Shown here: one piece after another, positions 46,331 to 58,109 of the stretch | Numbering within the stretch: position 1 is the stretch's first letter | How the letters are laid out: every line of letters starts with the position of its first letter | NCBI RefSeq assembly: GCF_000002425.4 | Contig: NC_037271.1 | Coordinates: forward strand, 5,708,735 to 5,772,734 | Direction: 5' to 3' | Length of the DNA stretch: 64,000 nt | From: Physcomitrium patens | Taxonomy: Eukaryota; Streptophyta; Bryopsida; Funariales; Funariaceae | Notes under the pieces: generated by a model | Databases searched by the model: none | Told to the model about the DNA's origin: nothing | The model's input: only the letters and a program-made list of their open reading frames with translations | Position numbers and translations under genes: made by a program

Positions 46331-47219
46331 GAATATCATTAGGAGTCATTCCTACTTGTAATAAAATCACCAAATATAAAGAGTCTCTTTCAAGGTTGTG
46401 ATACCAAATATATTATATCTTGCTAGTTGTTCAAGAAAAGACATGTTGTTTTTGAGGATCTTTATCTTGATTATCATCTTCAAAATTATAAAAAATATAA
46501 TATCTTATCTAATAAGTTAATAAATAATAATTTTTGAATTGAATCTACTAGTTATTGATTCTCCATGTCTTTACTATGATAAATACACAAAAGTTACAAA
46601 CAAGAGTAGAAAGTAGAATGCTATCTTCTCTAGATCTTGTTTCTTTTATAGCAAAGATTTACTATTTTTTATCTTGGTTTTGATAGATGTTGTCAATAAA
46701 AAAGTCTCGCCTTCTTTATTGCATTTGCAAGATTCTTTAATGGCTCATATAAGCATTCAGTAATATCATATGTGCACAAATGAATAAAATATTCTAATCT
46801 ATTTTTGCCTTGAATCTAAGACTTCTTCCAACTCAAATTTTTAATTATTATTTACTTCTAAAAAAAGAAATAGTATTTTTTTTTCTTTCCAAGGTATTTA
46901 TTGTCTTATATGACTCAAGAAGAGACATGTGAAGTACAAGATGGATTTTTATAGACTCATGTAGATATAATTCATAAGAAATATGATTGACTTATTCATT
47001 GAAAAGAAAAGGTCGAAGCCTATAATAGTCCAACTTGCCACAAAGGCAAGTAGTCTTGATATTACTCCAAGTAGTCATATCTTATCATTCATATTAAATC
47101 ATACTTTTTCTTTGCAATAGGCATCCATATTGATCTTTTGTCATTTTTGAGCTTTCTTTAATTATACCTTCATAGTTACATATAGCTTTAATATACAATT
47201 TGTCAAATCTTGTGCCACA

Positions 47220-47780
47220 TAATTATCAACTTTTGAAAAGTCAAAAATATTAAATCATGGATGATAATCACAATTGATAAAGAAAGATATTTATTAAATA
47301 AAAGAATGTATGAAATTATTATAGATAAACTCTGATAATTGCAAAAGAATTATCTAATCAATTTGATGATAATTGATGGTATACCTCAAATACTACTCTA
47401 GAACTTAATTCACCTATTTTATTTGCCTATCAATTCAAGATAAAAAGCCAAAGAGACCTTTATATCCACCTTTAAAATCTTGAAGTAGGTTCTTTAAAAT
47501 CTTGATATAAATTAAGTCCTTCTATCTAATATAATATTCTTAGATAATCTATGATAGTCATAGATATTGTTAAAAAAAGCTCAGTCATTTCTTTACTTAT
47601 GATAGATTTTATACATAATATTAAATGTACTATCTTGATAAAATAAAATATTATTATAAATATAGAATCATATAAACCTAGATTAAAAGATCTCTCATAA
47701 AATCCATAGAAACAAAAGACCATAGTTGTTTTGAAATAAGTAATGGCTGAAGAAGTCTATAAGCTTAATGATGAAGAATT
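47220..47780 (-). pseudogene. Gypsy B3 integrase remnant
   Basis: It encodes a heavily broken core: SIFIIIFYFIKIVHLILC (compare IIVDCFTKMVRF in B1) near 47625-47675, and further matches down to 47230. The first catalytic Asp position reads Tyr. Identification rests on colinearity with the B1 and B4 integrases. Confidence 0.7.
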
Positions 47781-48229
47781 TTGGATCTTGAAAAAATATC
47801 ACATGATTGTATAAAGACTTTGAGTGCCTTTCATATTTTAAGCCACCAAAAATCTATAGATATCAATTAAAATTTTTTATTACATCCAAAATATCTAACT
47901 ATTAGAAAGTCATGACAAACTTCAAGAAAGCTATGAGATAGAGCTTATCATCTACTCTTATTTGTGATAAAACAATACCCACTATAAATTCTGATGCATA
48001 TAATTCCGTAAAGAATGCCTTAAAAAAAATTGTTGCAATAGAAAATTGATGCAAAAATAAATGTTATTTTTTAGGCTTCAATAGATGTTTTAGCTTCTTA
48101 GGTCCACTTAAGTTTGTCTTTACATATCATACGTGTAAGAAGAGCGACAACTTGGAAAAAGTTCTTGATGAAGATTCAATAATAATTGGTAAATTTCAAA
48201 AAATATTACACATCTTTGATTATTTTTGG

Positions 48230-48980
48230 AACCTTCCAATTTTTAATACTTTAGATCTTTTTAGAATCTATCATTAATCTCTTATTGGAAATGATGTATC
48301 TTAAAAAGTCAACTTGAATAATATAGAATATATACTTTTTTATCTTAGCATATAATCTTACATCTCTAAGTTTTTGTAATATAAGATAAATATAAAGTTT
48401 ATGTTCTTCTATTTTTTAAGAGTAGATTAGAATGTTGTCTAAATAAAAAAAAACAACAAAATTATCAAGAAATTCACAAAAGACATCATTTATAAGATGT
48501 TGAAAAGTAATTGGTCCATTAGTGAGTCCGAAAGGCATGATATTATATTCAAAATGTCCATACTTAATTTGAAAAGTAATCTTTTATTTATTTTTTTGTT
48601 TAATATAGATCAAATTATATGTTCCTTATAGATCTATTTTTATGTAGATCTTTGCTTAATTAAGTTGGTCAAGAAGTCTTAAAATTAAAAGTAGGAGATA
48701 CCTATTTTTGATGGTGATTTTAATAAGTCTTCAATAGTCTATATACATTCGCAGAGATCCATCTTTATTCTTTACAAATAAGATAGGATTTTTTGTTGGA
48801 GATTTCAAATGGTGTATAAAGTTCTTAGCTATGATCTTGTTAATATATTCTTTTAGTATAATCAACTCATTTTGCAATAAGTTATAGATAGACCCAAATA
48901 GTGGTTGAGCTCTTTCTTATACATCAATTGTACAATCATAGGATCAATACTCTAAAAAACTATTTACATTCTTCATTTCA
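48230..48980 (-). pseudogene. Gypsy B3 reverse transcriptase remnant
   Basis: Antisense matches to the family-B reverse transcriptase run from the palm (a YLDN-type box near 48445-48470) up to KKKDRSMRM-like sequence near 48750. RNase H is recognisable downstream, towards 48000. No continuous frame remains. Confidence 0.65.
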
Positions 48981-49290
48981 AAAATATCCTAAAAATCTTA
49001 ATATTAGCTAGGAATACTATTTAATGTCTTTTTACTATCAAAAATGGATGTAGCATATATAACAAAAGATAGCCCTTCTTTTATTATATATTATGACTCA
49101 AAAAATTCTTTCAATGTTGACATATTTTACTAATATAATTTTACTCAATTACAGCATTCTATCATCATCAAATTTATTATGATGATATTATTACTAATAT
49201 AATGAAATTATTAATGCTTATTAATAGTTATAAAAGCACCATTCTTAATCACAATTCTTAGCATGGATATATTCGAAATTATCACATTTT

Positions 49291-49440
49291 AGGACCTTCT
49301 AGAATCTTCTATAAATTTTTAGAACCTTCTAGATACTTGTAGAAGCTTCCATAATCTTTTAGAAAGTTCTATAGGCTTTTAGAAGCCTCTTTAGACTTCT
49401 AAAAACTTCCATAGAAAGTACCATAGACTTTTGTAACCTT
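49291..49440 (+). promoter_or_regulatory. 20-bp tandem repeats with GAAnnTTC motifs
   Basis: From 49291 the sequence falls into a 20-bp register (49291, then 49321, 49341, 49361, 49381, 49401), with units of the form AGAAnnTTCyAnAnnCTTnT. GAAnnTTC is the core of plant and animal heat-shock elements. The array ends about 10 bp before a TATA box and about 200 bp before the transposase remnant. Whether it binds heat-shock factor is inference. Confidence 0.6.
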
Positions 49441-49448
49441 CATTATAG

Positions 49449-49456
49449 TATAAATA
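49449..49456 (+). promoter_or_regulatory. TATA box (TATAAATA)
   Basis: This is a canonical TATA box between the 20-bp repeat array and the Tc1 transposase remnant. The position suits a transposase promoter. Confidence 0.6.
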
Positions 49457-49639
49457 GGAATCTTTGGAACCACTTTTGCTATCAATTTCATTCTTTGTCT
49501 TTAATCTTGACATATTTCTTTGTCAAATTCTTGTGTCATTGATAATTCCTTGAACAACTATGAGACTCATTTCCCCCTCTCTCTAAGACAACATCACCTC
49601 TAGTCTTCTTCATTTTCAAAAATCTTATGGTTAAATTTC

Positions 49640-50640
49640 TTTTGAACTTGGGTATAATAAAGCTACTATCTCTAGACTAGCAAAAAAGATCACTTTTAAT
49701 AAGGAGTACCTTAAATTAGGCAAACCAAAGAACCTCATTGTAGTAAATGAAAGGGCAATTATTTGCCAAATCAACATTAAAAAGGCTTGAAATGCTATTG
49801 ATGTTGCTAAAAATCTTAATAATATTATCAGTAACTATCAATCCAAACTATTTTAAATGTTCTTAAGGAATGGAATATGAAAGCCTCGGTGAAGAAAAAA
49901 AAAGCCACTACTATCTACTTGCCATTGAAAATAATGCTTGGATTTTGTTCTAAAGTACAAGGAATGAACTATAAAAGATAAGAAGAGGATTATTTGGTCA
50001 GATGAGACAAAAATCAACAAATTTGGATTAGATGGCAGAAAGTGGGTATAGAAATAAAAGAATTAGACTTTACTTGACAAGAAGATCCAAAAAAATAATT
50101 AAACATGAGAGTAAAAATATATTTGTATGAGATTATATGGGATGGAATGGAATAAGGAGGATGATAAGGATTGAAGAAAGAATGGATGCTAAGCAATTTG
50201 TAGAAATTTTTGAAAAAAAATTACTAGCTAGCATTAAAGAATTTGGTATTTTTGAAGAAGAGGTGATTTTTCAACAAGATAAAAATTCCAAGCATAATTC
50301 AAAACTAGCATGGAAGTAATTTGATCATCATGGCATTAAAATAATAGATTGGCCTACTTAGTCTTCTAATCTTAATTCCATTGAATATCTTTGGGAGCAT
50401 CTCAAATGCCAACTCAACACTTGGAAGATAAAACCAAAAAGAGTTTGGAAATTATAGAAAAGAATAGCTATGGAATGAAATAATATTGAAGTAGTTTTGT
50501 GCCAAAAGTTAATAGAAAGTATGTCTAGGAGGTTGGAAGCAGTTATCAAGGCCAAAAGAGGTCCTACAAAGTATTGATATGTAATTGGATACCACATTCA
50601 AAAAAAATATTTCAATACTACTTCAAATTAGATTAGACAT
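49640..50640 (+). pseudogene. Tc1-type transposase, dead
   Basis: This DDE transposase would cut and paste the element. Three frames hold the pieces. An SVKKKKATTIY segment lies near 49890-49915. RIIWSDETKINKFGLDGRKW (about 49987-50045) carries the first catalytic Asp. VIFQQDKNSKHNSK near 50265-50305 has the second Asp, and NLNSIEYLWEHLK near 50370-50405 has the Glu. Exactly 34 residues separate the last two, giving DD34E, the Tc1 spacing; plant mariner-like elements usually have DD39D. The tail has LCQKLIESMSRRLEAVIKAK. Stops at Trp and Gln positions (near 50318, 50358) and frameshifts kill it. Confidence 0.88.
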
Positions 50641-50924
50641 AGTTCTGCAATTATCTAATAGATCCTTTTCAATTTGGATTCATTTAATAGCTGTAAAAAA
50701 ATGATTTATTTGCTTTATAAACCATGTATCATTATTCACTACAATTCATGTATAATACGCCATTCTTTCTAAAATATGTCAATATTGAAATAATTTTTTG
50801 AGTCACTATATATAAAAGCTCTTGCACCTACTAGTATGAATTTAGATATATTAGGCTTATCTATTTCTACTTCATTATTGAGATTTTAGATTAAACTAAA
50901 AAAAACATTAAGATCACAAGAAAT

Positions 50925-51311
50925 CTAATCTATTTGAAGGTTATATTTTTCTAACCACGATAATCCTAAAATAATTGGTTTAGAAAGAAATCTTATTACA
51001 TTAAATACTAATATACTATAATGATCTTTAATTGCTACATCTAAAGAAATAATCTCATGAGTAACATCTCCAGAAGACAATAAATAATTATATATGACTT
51101 CTACATATATGGATTTAATTTTCTTGATTAAAGATATTTCTTGTTTCTTGACAAAATCTTTATCAATAAAACGGGCTGAGGCTCTTGAATCTAATAATGC
51201 AAAGACTTTGTGATTTTTAGGTCTTAAACATACATCTATTGTACAATAAGGTGAGGGATCTGAGAAGAAAATATGTCCTTTACTAGGTGTTACATATGAT
51301 TCTAGTGGCAT
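50925..51311 (-). pseudogene. Gypsy B3 protease remnant
   Basis: It shows FALLDSRASARFIDKDFV (again DSR for DSG) and PIILGLSWLEKYNLQID, colinear with B1. The frame is open for 128 codons, but the active-site Gly is lost. Confidence 0.82.
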
Positions 51312-52137
51312 GGTCCCTATTGTAGCTAGAGAAACTCATTTTTGACACATTGTCTTTTTTGGCAATTGTAGTCTTCATTTTGTGATTGTATTGTTTCTTT
51401 GGATAATGTTGAAAAAAGTACTTAGCTTCTCCATATTATAAGTATAAATCTTTTTGATGATGTCGAGTCTTTTTTTGATGAATGAGGGATTTAAAATGTA
51501 TTATATCAATTTGCATTGATTTTAATCTTCATAAATAAGTTTCTCAAAACGTGAAAGCTATCATCATTACTTGGCTTGTTTTTTTCCAAGCAAGTCTTTA
51601 TTCTTGACGCCTTTCAAATAATCAATTATTGCATGTAATGGCTTAAGCAATAATTTACTCCAAAGATTCTACTTTCAACATTGTCAATAACAAATCTTTG
51701 ATATTATTCTTCAATCCATATTAAAATTGATTGATGAAGGCTTTGTCATTCTAATCCACATCACAAGCAAGGTTTTGGAATTCAACAACATATATGATAG
51801 TTGATCATAATCCTTGTCATAAAGATAAGAGCTTAATCTCTACTATTCTTTCTCAATCACTTTCTTTGAATATGGCCGTAAACACTTCTAAGAATGAATT
51901 CAAATTATAAAAGAGTCATGAATCATTTTCCATCAAAGGTACAATTTAAGACAAAACACTTTTAAATAGAAGTGCCTTTATGAACCCAACTTGAATAAAT
52001 CCATCAAGATATTGAAAGAAATGCAATCTTAAATAGAGCTTGACTTGTTGCCAAAATCTTCAAAATTTTGATCTTGTTTCATCAAACTTCTTGGATGTAC
52101 TAATCATTTTCTTTATTGTACTTGCAAAAGCAAAACT

Positions 52138-52350
52138 TTATGGATTTAGTTGTGAGGTCAATTTATTTGCTTCCTTCAACTGCATAACTTCTGGACATAG
52201 ATTCATAACTTCTTTGATATGCATAGGATTAATAATTCCATAGTTGGTACTTGTGATGCGTGAAATTTCTATCCTAAGAGTATTGACAAGTTCTTGAAGA
52301 TCACTAATAGTTGCAAATCTATTCTCACTTCTGCAAAGTGTAGCATTCAT
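52138..52350 (-). pseudogene. Gypsy B3 gag start
   Basis: It runs from an ATG at 52350 and shares NRFATISDLQELVNTLRIEI with the B1 gag at 28805. It ends after 70 residues. Further gag traces run to about 51400. Confidence 0.7.
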
Positions 52351-52359
52351 AATTTTTCC

Positions 52360-53136
52360 TTCTATTTCAAATAACTAAACAAATCCACAAGTCAAATTAG
52401 AAGAAGATGATCCTCAACCTCTAATATGAAATGAAGATTTTTACAAAGAGGGATAATGCGCTTTCTTTAAGGAAGATATCAATGTTAGAAAACAAAATAG
52501 TTTGTTTAAAGGTGGATAACCTGCAAGCTTTAATACAACAATAGAAATGGAATAAGCCACTCATTTCTAAAACAAGACAAGAACAATGAATTAAGACTCT
52601 TGTTAAATTATCAAGGATATGAATCTCAAAGAACTAAAATGTCAATACACTCTTGTGTCACTTAAAAAGGCTAGAAAATCACTCAAAGATGATATAGTAT
52701 TAAACTAGAATGACTATTGTCAAAGATAATAAGACTAGAAAGTCTTGAAACAAGACTAAAGACTAGGAAGGTATTGACAAAAGTGAAGAAGGATTCACTC
52801 TTGCCTCTATATATACTCTTAACAAGGAACTATGTCATGATGTTTCATAGGACCTCTAAAACGTGTTGACTTTACAAGTCATGTATTTTAGCTTGCAAGG
52901 CAAGTTTTCTATATGTGCACACATACTTAGCTTGTTTTGTAAGTTACTAATATGTGATTAACTTGTTGATTAAGTTTTTAACCTATTAATCAACTATAAG
53001 TACATGTAAAGTCAAAGCAATGACTATGAAGCTTCTAGGAAGCTTTTCTAGAAAATATTATGAAATAAATCTACTTTTACATATTTCTATTTAATCATAT
53101 AGATAAATATTAGAATAAATCTATATGTCCATGATA
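52360..53136 (-). repeat. 5' LTR of gypsy B3
   Basis: On the minus strand it begins TATCATGGACATATAG at 53136 (a changed TGTCACGGACATAT start) and contains the GACAATAGTCATTCTAGTTT block near 52715-52735. The inner end is approximate. Confidence 0.75.
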
Positions 53137-53960
53137 ATGCATTGAATTCAATGACTTGGATAACATAGTTCTTGAGAATCATCACATTGCATAAGAATTT
53201 AATAAATGCAATATTTATAAATTACTTTGATTTTATGTGTCAAGTTCTTACAAAATTTAGCAAACAGCTCGTAAATGTTCAAAATTTAAAAATGTTACTA
53301 ACCTACAAAATTCTTACTATCTTAAAACTTAAGGTTTTTGTATATATGGCAGTTATAGGCCTCCTTATTTGTAGATGGAGCATTAGCATTGACCAATGTT
53401 TTATTAAATCCTAAAATTCAACACTCCTATCTTGACTAATTCTTGAAATGCTCATTGTATTCTCAATTTCGGTTATACAAGGTTCATTTCAATTTCATTG
53501 AATTCAAATCTTCAGATTTATCCACTTACAGCTTGAAGAAAGAAATAAAGAGTTGCATCAAAAAAAAGCAAAAAATGATCATAAGGCCAATATGAAATTG
53601 AATATTCACAATTGATTGAGAATTAGATAACAACCGATTTGAATAAGTGTTGAAGTAAATGTAATCACATTTTGTTTTGACAAAGTTCTTTCAATTAATG
53701 AGATCTGACTTTGGTAGTTCCCACCACCCTACATGGTTCTAATATGGAAATCTTGAGTTTATACATATTAGCAAGCAAAATCTTCATAGTAATCTAAACA
53801 AGGCCACTATTACAAACAAACTTATTTTAAGTCTAAACCAACTTTTGCACTCTCATGAACTCTCGACAAGCCCACTAGGATCATCAAAGATTTTCCTATT
53901 GCTTCTGTCCACAACATAATCCAACGCCTAAAATGATAAAAGTACAGAAGTTAACAATAC
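53137..53960. other. Unassigned intergenic DNA
   Basis: This AT-rich stretch lies between gypsy B3 and the 3' flank of SEC13. I see no convincing frame, RNA gene or repeat. Confidence 0.4.
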
Positions 53961-54569
53961 TTCGTTAAGAACTGCAAAAAGAAGCCCAATTATATAGAAT
54001 CCACCAATAAGCCCAAGCTCTGATCGAACTGACAATTGAATGGATAACAGTGCACTTCTACTGGGGCACTGCAACTATACAATCGATAGCAACCGCACAC
54101 CCTCAGCACCGTCTTTGTCTCCAAATCTGCTGGACGAGCACTCCTACTCCAGGCTACGACTCTGTCTGACCCTCTAACAGATAAGAGGTAATTCATAAAA
54201 GGAACAAAACGTTCAACTTCAAGCAACTAAAACAGACCCAAGAAGCTCCTCTCACCATAAGTACACCCTTTAAAAAACTACGAGAAATAAAGCACTGAAA
54301 AACAGAAACAAAACAAACAAAAAACAAGACTCATCCTCATCAAGAGGTTAAAAAGATAAATAGAATGGATTCACTGTGTGGTGTAGCAACGTGTCCAGAA
54401 AAGTCCACCATTCAAATATGCAGACAACTTCTCTGCAGCTTTCTAGAGCTTCCACAGGCTTCATCATAAATGATTGCTTATATTCTATCTACACGAAATT
54501 TGCTTTACACCATTCACGCTACAACAGGAAATTTTAATGACCGAAGCTGAATTAAAAAGTTCAAAACTA
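53961..54569. other. 3' flank of SEC13
   Basis: Composition is less AT-rich than further out. It probably holds the SEC13 3' UTR, but I cannot place a poly(A) site. The open frame at 53990-54226 has no recognisable domain. Confidence 0.4.
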
Positions 54570-56430
54570 TTACACACTCGTAACTTGTGCCCACTCACCA
54601 TCAACTTCTTCTTTCCATAACGTCACCTTGTTGCATGAGTCTGACACAGCTAATATATTTCCTGTAAGAGACCAGCTTACCCGCCACACTGGAGTCTTGA
54701 AATCATTCAAAGTCAGAGGCTGCCATTGGTCCCCATCTTTAGCCTGGGTATCACAACCAAGTCAGGAAGAGAAGTTAATACACAAGTTGCAGACAATACA
54801 AGTGCAGGAGTAGAAATCGAACACATATTAATAAAATTGAGGATAATAATGACTGGCTACATACAAATAGCATAGAAAACTTTAATGTGATCAGGAACAA
54901 TCCACCTTCCACATAAACCAAATAAACAACTAAAGCCAGAACCTTCGTTAGCGGTACAGAAAACTTGATGAGCCATGAGCAACAATGTCAGTTAAAACAT
55001 ATGGATCACGGTAACTAAGAAACCTTCCCATGTCGCCGTAGTAGAGAAATGCCCATACCTGGGTCCAAATGACAACTGTGCCATCTTGGGATGCACTAGC
55101 GATAGTGGAACGCACGAGACCAAGATTAGGAGCCCATGCAACATCTCGTACCCAGTCGACATGCTTAGAAAGAGGAGGAAAGCAATCTAGCTTCCAGTTA
55201 TTATTCACAAATTTCCAGACCTTCACGGTGTTGTCACAACCACCAGACGCAAGTTTCTGAACAGGCCCTGGGTCAGGTCCAATAAGAGACCCCGGAGCAC
55301 TTGCAGGCGCCCACGACACAGAAGTCACCCCCACGGGATGAGCCTGCTCTATCTTGACTTTTTCCCATGAACCATCCGGCTTGTGTGTAAGAACAGAAAT
55401 AGTCCCATCTGATGACCCACAAGCTAGACACAGCCCGAACTCACTGGGTGCCCAGCAAATACTGTTCACTGATGACTCATGCTCCTGGAATACCTGCGGA
55501 CACATCAAGGAGAACTATGTAAGCGTCAACACTATTCCAGTCTTTTGATTCTAGCAATGCCAGCTATTGGAATTTAAGTCACAATTTTATTTATTTATTT
55601 ATTTATTTACTTATTTTTGAGAATCGGACTCTATTATCTCCAACTGATTGATGTGCTTCTTTTCGCCACGAAATTCTCAAATGCATTGCCACCTCCAAAT
55701 CCCAAATTACAGTTTCAAGAACCCCGTCGCTACGGAAGTAACTTTAGAAACAAACGACTTAAAAAATAGCCCAATGATAAGCCATATGCAAAAGGTATTG
55801 ACACAGCTATGGTAAGAGAAGAAAACAAAAGAACCCGTGCAGGCTATTTTACCCAGAAGTAACCTCAAAATGTTCCTGGAATAACTATCAATCTCCTCCC
55901 CTACATTTTACAGAATTACTGGCCTCGACATACATCTCATTGCCGACTTCTGAAATACGTTCCACGAAGTACAAACATCAAAATAAAGCTGAAGCTTCGG
56001 CGCCATAGATCAAGTTTGATGGATCCATCGAAGCTAACATCTTGACAGGAAACTACTGTGCCAGAAAACATAAAAATCGAAAAAAGTGGCAGGAAGGATC
56101 CACTACCTGATCTTTCTGCCATTCGTTCTCGGCACCTTCTCTCCACACAATAACCTTCCGATCATAAGAACACGAAGCCAAAATGCTCCCGAACTTGGGA
56201 TGCGCCCATGCCACCTGCCACACAGGACCTTCATGCCCGGACAAGCTTGCGAGAGGCATTGTAGGCACATCTCCAGAGCCGACGGCGAACACCTTTATCA
56301 ACCGATCTGAGGAACACGACGCCATTCGCTTACCATAGTAATCCACGGCCACATCGTGCACCACATCCTGGTGCCCTGACTCTACCACCTGCTCACTACC
56401 TGCGTCCTTCACTCCCCCTGTGGCCCCCAT
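54570..56430 (-). CDS. SEC13, COPII coat and nuclear pore WD40 protein (three exons)
   Basis: SEC13 pairs with SEC31 in the outer COPII coat that buds vesicles from the ER, and also belongs to the Nup107-160 nuclear pore complex. The exons are 56430-56107, 55493-55059 and 54743-54570, with GT-AG introns of 613 and 315 bp, all in phase 0. The product is 310 aa, as expected for plant SEC13 (about 300). Six WD-type blades are visible: YYGKRMASCSSDRLIKVF, GPVWQVAWAHPKFGSILASC, SSVNSICWAPSEFGLCLACG, GVTSVSWAPA, DWVRDVAWAPNLGLV and KTPVWRVSWSLTGNIL. The start is the only suitable ATG (56428-56430, G at -3 and +4). It is intact and surrounded by transposons. Confidence 0.95.
54744..55058 (-). other. 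SEC13 intron 2
   Basis: The donor is GTATGG after ACCCAG and the acceptor is CAG before GCTAAAG; 315 bp. Frame is preserved (IWTQ/AKDG). Confidence 0.9.
55494..56106 (-). other. SEC13 intron 1
   Basis: The donor is GTAGTG after GATCAG and the acceptor is TCCGCAG before GTATTCC; 613 bp. It contains an (ATTT)n tract at about 55588-55613. Confidence 0.9.
55588..55613. repeat. (ATTT)n microsatellite in SEC13 intron 1
   Basis: Six to seven ATTT units, nearly perfect. Confidence 0.9.
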
Positions 56431-56575
56431 AGCTCCACCCCTAAACTCAAAACCCCCGGCACACACAATGCGCAACTGGCTTCCAAGCGATCGAAGTAAC
56501 TGCGTAGACGCGACTAGCTCAGAGCTTCACAAAACGCCGGATCCTCCGACTGAGCTCGCGGGCTCTTCAAACAAG

Positions 56576-56584
56576 AAACCCTAA
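56576..56584 (-). promoter_or_regulatory. Telo-box (AAACCCTAA) upstream of SEC13
   Basis: This nine-base motif lies about 150 bp upstream of the SEC13 ATG. Telo-boxes are common in plant promoters of genes for translation and growth. Function here is inference. Confidence 0.5.
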
Positions 56585-56699
56585 CACCGATGTCAACTAG
56601 TTTGAATTATGCAGACCAGCGATCCGGAGAGGCCATGCTTAGCCTTAGCTTTTTGGACGATGCGCTTTTACTTTAAAGTTCATGATCTCACAATGGCTT

Positions 56700-58078
56700 T
56701 AAACAAGCTGATGAGAAAAAAGGATCCACCGTGTTGACGACTCTCATCCAACAACGTTGGTGGGCACAAGGGAGTTTCCATAGATTTGTATGTCTCTTTC
56801 ATCCATCTCATCCCTTACTCTTCTGGGATCAGTCTAGTAACGTAGAAATTGAAAATGGATGCTGAAACGAAATAATGCTCCATGTCACCTCTGAAATAGT
56901 ATGAGATATAAATTAGTCTTGTTCACTTCTTTAATTCTTAGCTTCTATAGGGTGGGTTATTTTGGTTGTGTTTTAAAAAGCATTTGTTGTTCTTCATTTA
57001 CAATTAGATTTGGTCTACATCTTATGTTTTGAACGGAATCTTTTATTTAAAAAAATAATAATTTAAGAATAATAAAGAGAAACCTCTGCATAAAATTGAT
57101 ATTTATTTCATCATTTAATCAAAATGCTTTAACGGATTTTATTGATTTGATTACGATGAATTATAGAAATAAAACAGACATCAGTGTTTCACATATGGAT
57201 AATGATAAACCATTTAAATGATGAATATGATATTCCAATATTATTCAATGAAAAAAGGCTAAAATTAAAACTTATTGTGATATTTTTGTTGACATATGTA
57301 CACAAAAAACTATTTTCATAATTAATATATGTACTTCCATTTTGTAAACTGCTGAAAAAAATAGTTTAATTTATCAAAAATTGTAATAATATGCTGTAAT
57401 GTATTCGATATATAGATCAAAACAAATAAATATTTATCTGCAAAAACTTGATGATATACAATCTTCTAAAAACACTATATGATTTTTTTGATGAATTATA
57501 AGGGGCTAATTTTCTTTGAAGATATCCACATTTAGTGTTTTAAATTGTGTATTGAAGCTAAAATAATTATGTAATGAATTATAATAATAAATTTTTATAT
57601 GATAAATTATTATAGAAAAATATATATAGTATTAATTAAAGGCTGCAAAATCCAACATCCTATTTTATTTGAACTCAAAATTAAAACTCAATTATCCATT
57701 CTTTCTAAATTATACATTAATTAAAAAAATAAAAAATACCACTCAATGTTCTAAATAAAATTTTACATTATGCTTGTAAACACTATATGTAATGAAAATC
57801 AAATTATTTAATAAATTTACATATAGTACTATAATTTAAACATATATATGTACTTTTTGAAAATATATGAATTTTTATTTTGGTTTTAATCAAATAAGTA
57901 ACATTTATAAGTTTGTTCTTAGATTATTTTTTAAAAATAATTTTAATTCAATTTATTAAATATGTAGTATGTGATGCATCTTTTTCTTTATCAATATGAT
58001 GCATCTTATTTAGATGCATTGATTTTAAATTTACTAATTGTATTAGATTTAATTTAATTAAAAATATTAATACTATAA

Positions 58079-58109
<31 letters not shown>

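Larger units (their letters stand above)
49091..50808 (+). mobile_element. Tc1/mariner-superfamily DNA transposon (DD34E), inactive
   Basis: It has imperfect terminal inverted repeats of about 35 bp sharing TGACTCAAAAAATT...GACATATTTTA (left near 49094-49130, right near 50773-50805) and TA at the right flank. The transposase remnant is on the plus strand. It interrupts gypsy B3 between protease and reverse transcriptase, so it is younger than B3. The exact left base is uncertain because TA reads TT there. Confidence 0.85.
46331..53136 (-). mobile_element. Gypsy chromovirus B3, split by a Tc1 element
   Basis: This is family B on the minus strand. 5' LTR at about 52360-53136, gag 52138-52350, protease 50925-51311, then an interruption by a DNA transposon (49091-50808), reverse transcriptase at about 48230-48980, integrase at about 47220-47780 and 3' internal sequence to about 46331. 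Its own 3' LTR is not seen as a separate copy. Together with B2 it forms a tail-to-tail pair around the LTR at 45771. Confidence 0.82.

Noticed and set aside
49291-49440. CRISPR-like array
   Set aside because: The repeats are directly adjacent 20-bp units without unique spacers, inside a eukaryotic transposon.
54628-54813. Plus-strand frame across SEC13 exon 3
   Set aside because: It is the antisense of a clear WD40 exon.
56431-56475. Longer SEC13 N-terminus starting at 56475
   Set aside because: The codon there is TTG. The first suitable ATG in good context is at 56430, and it gives the usual family length.
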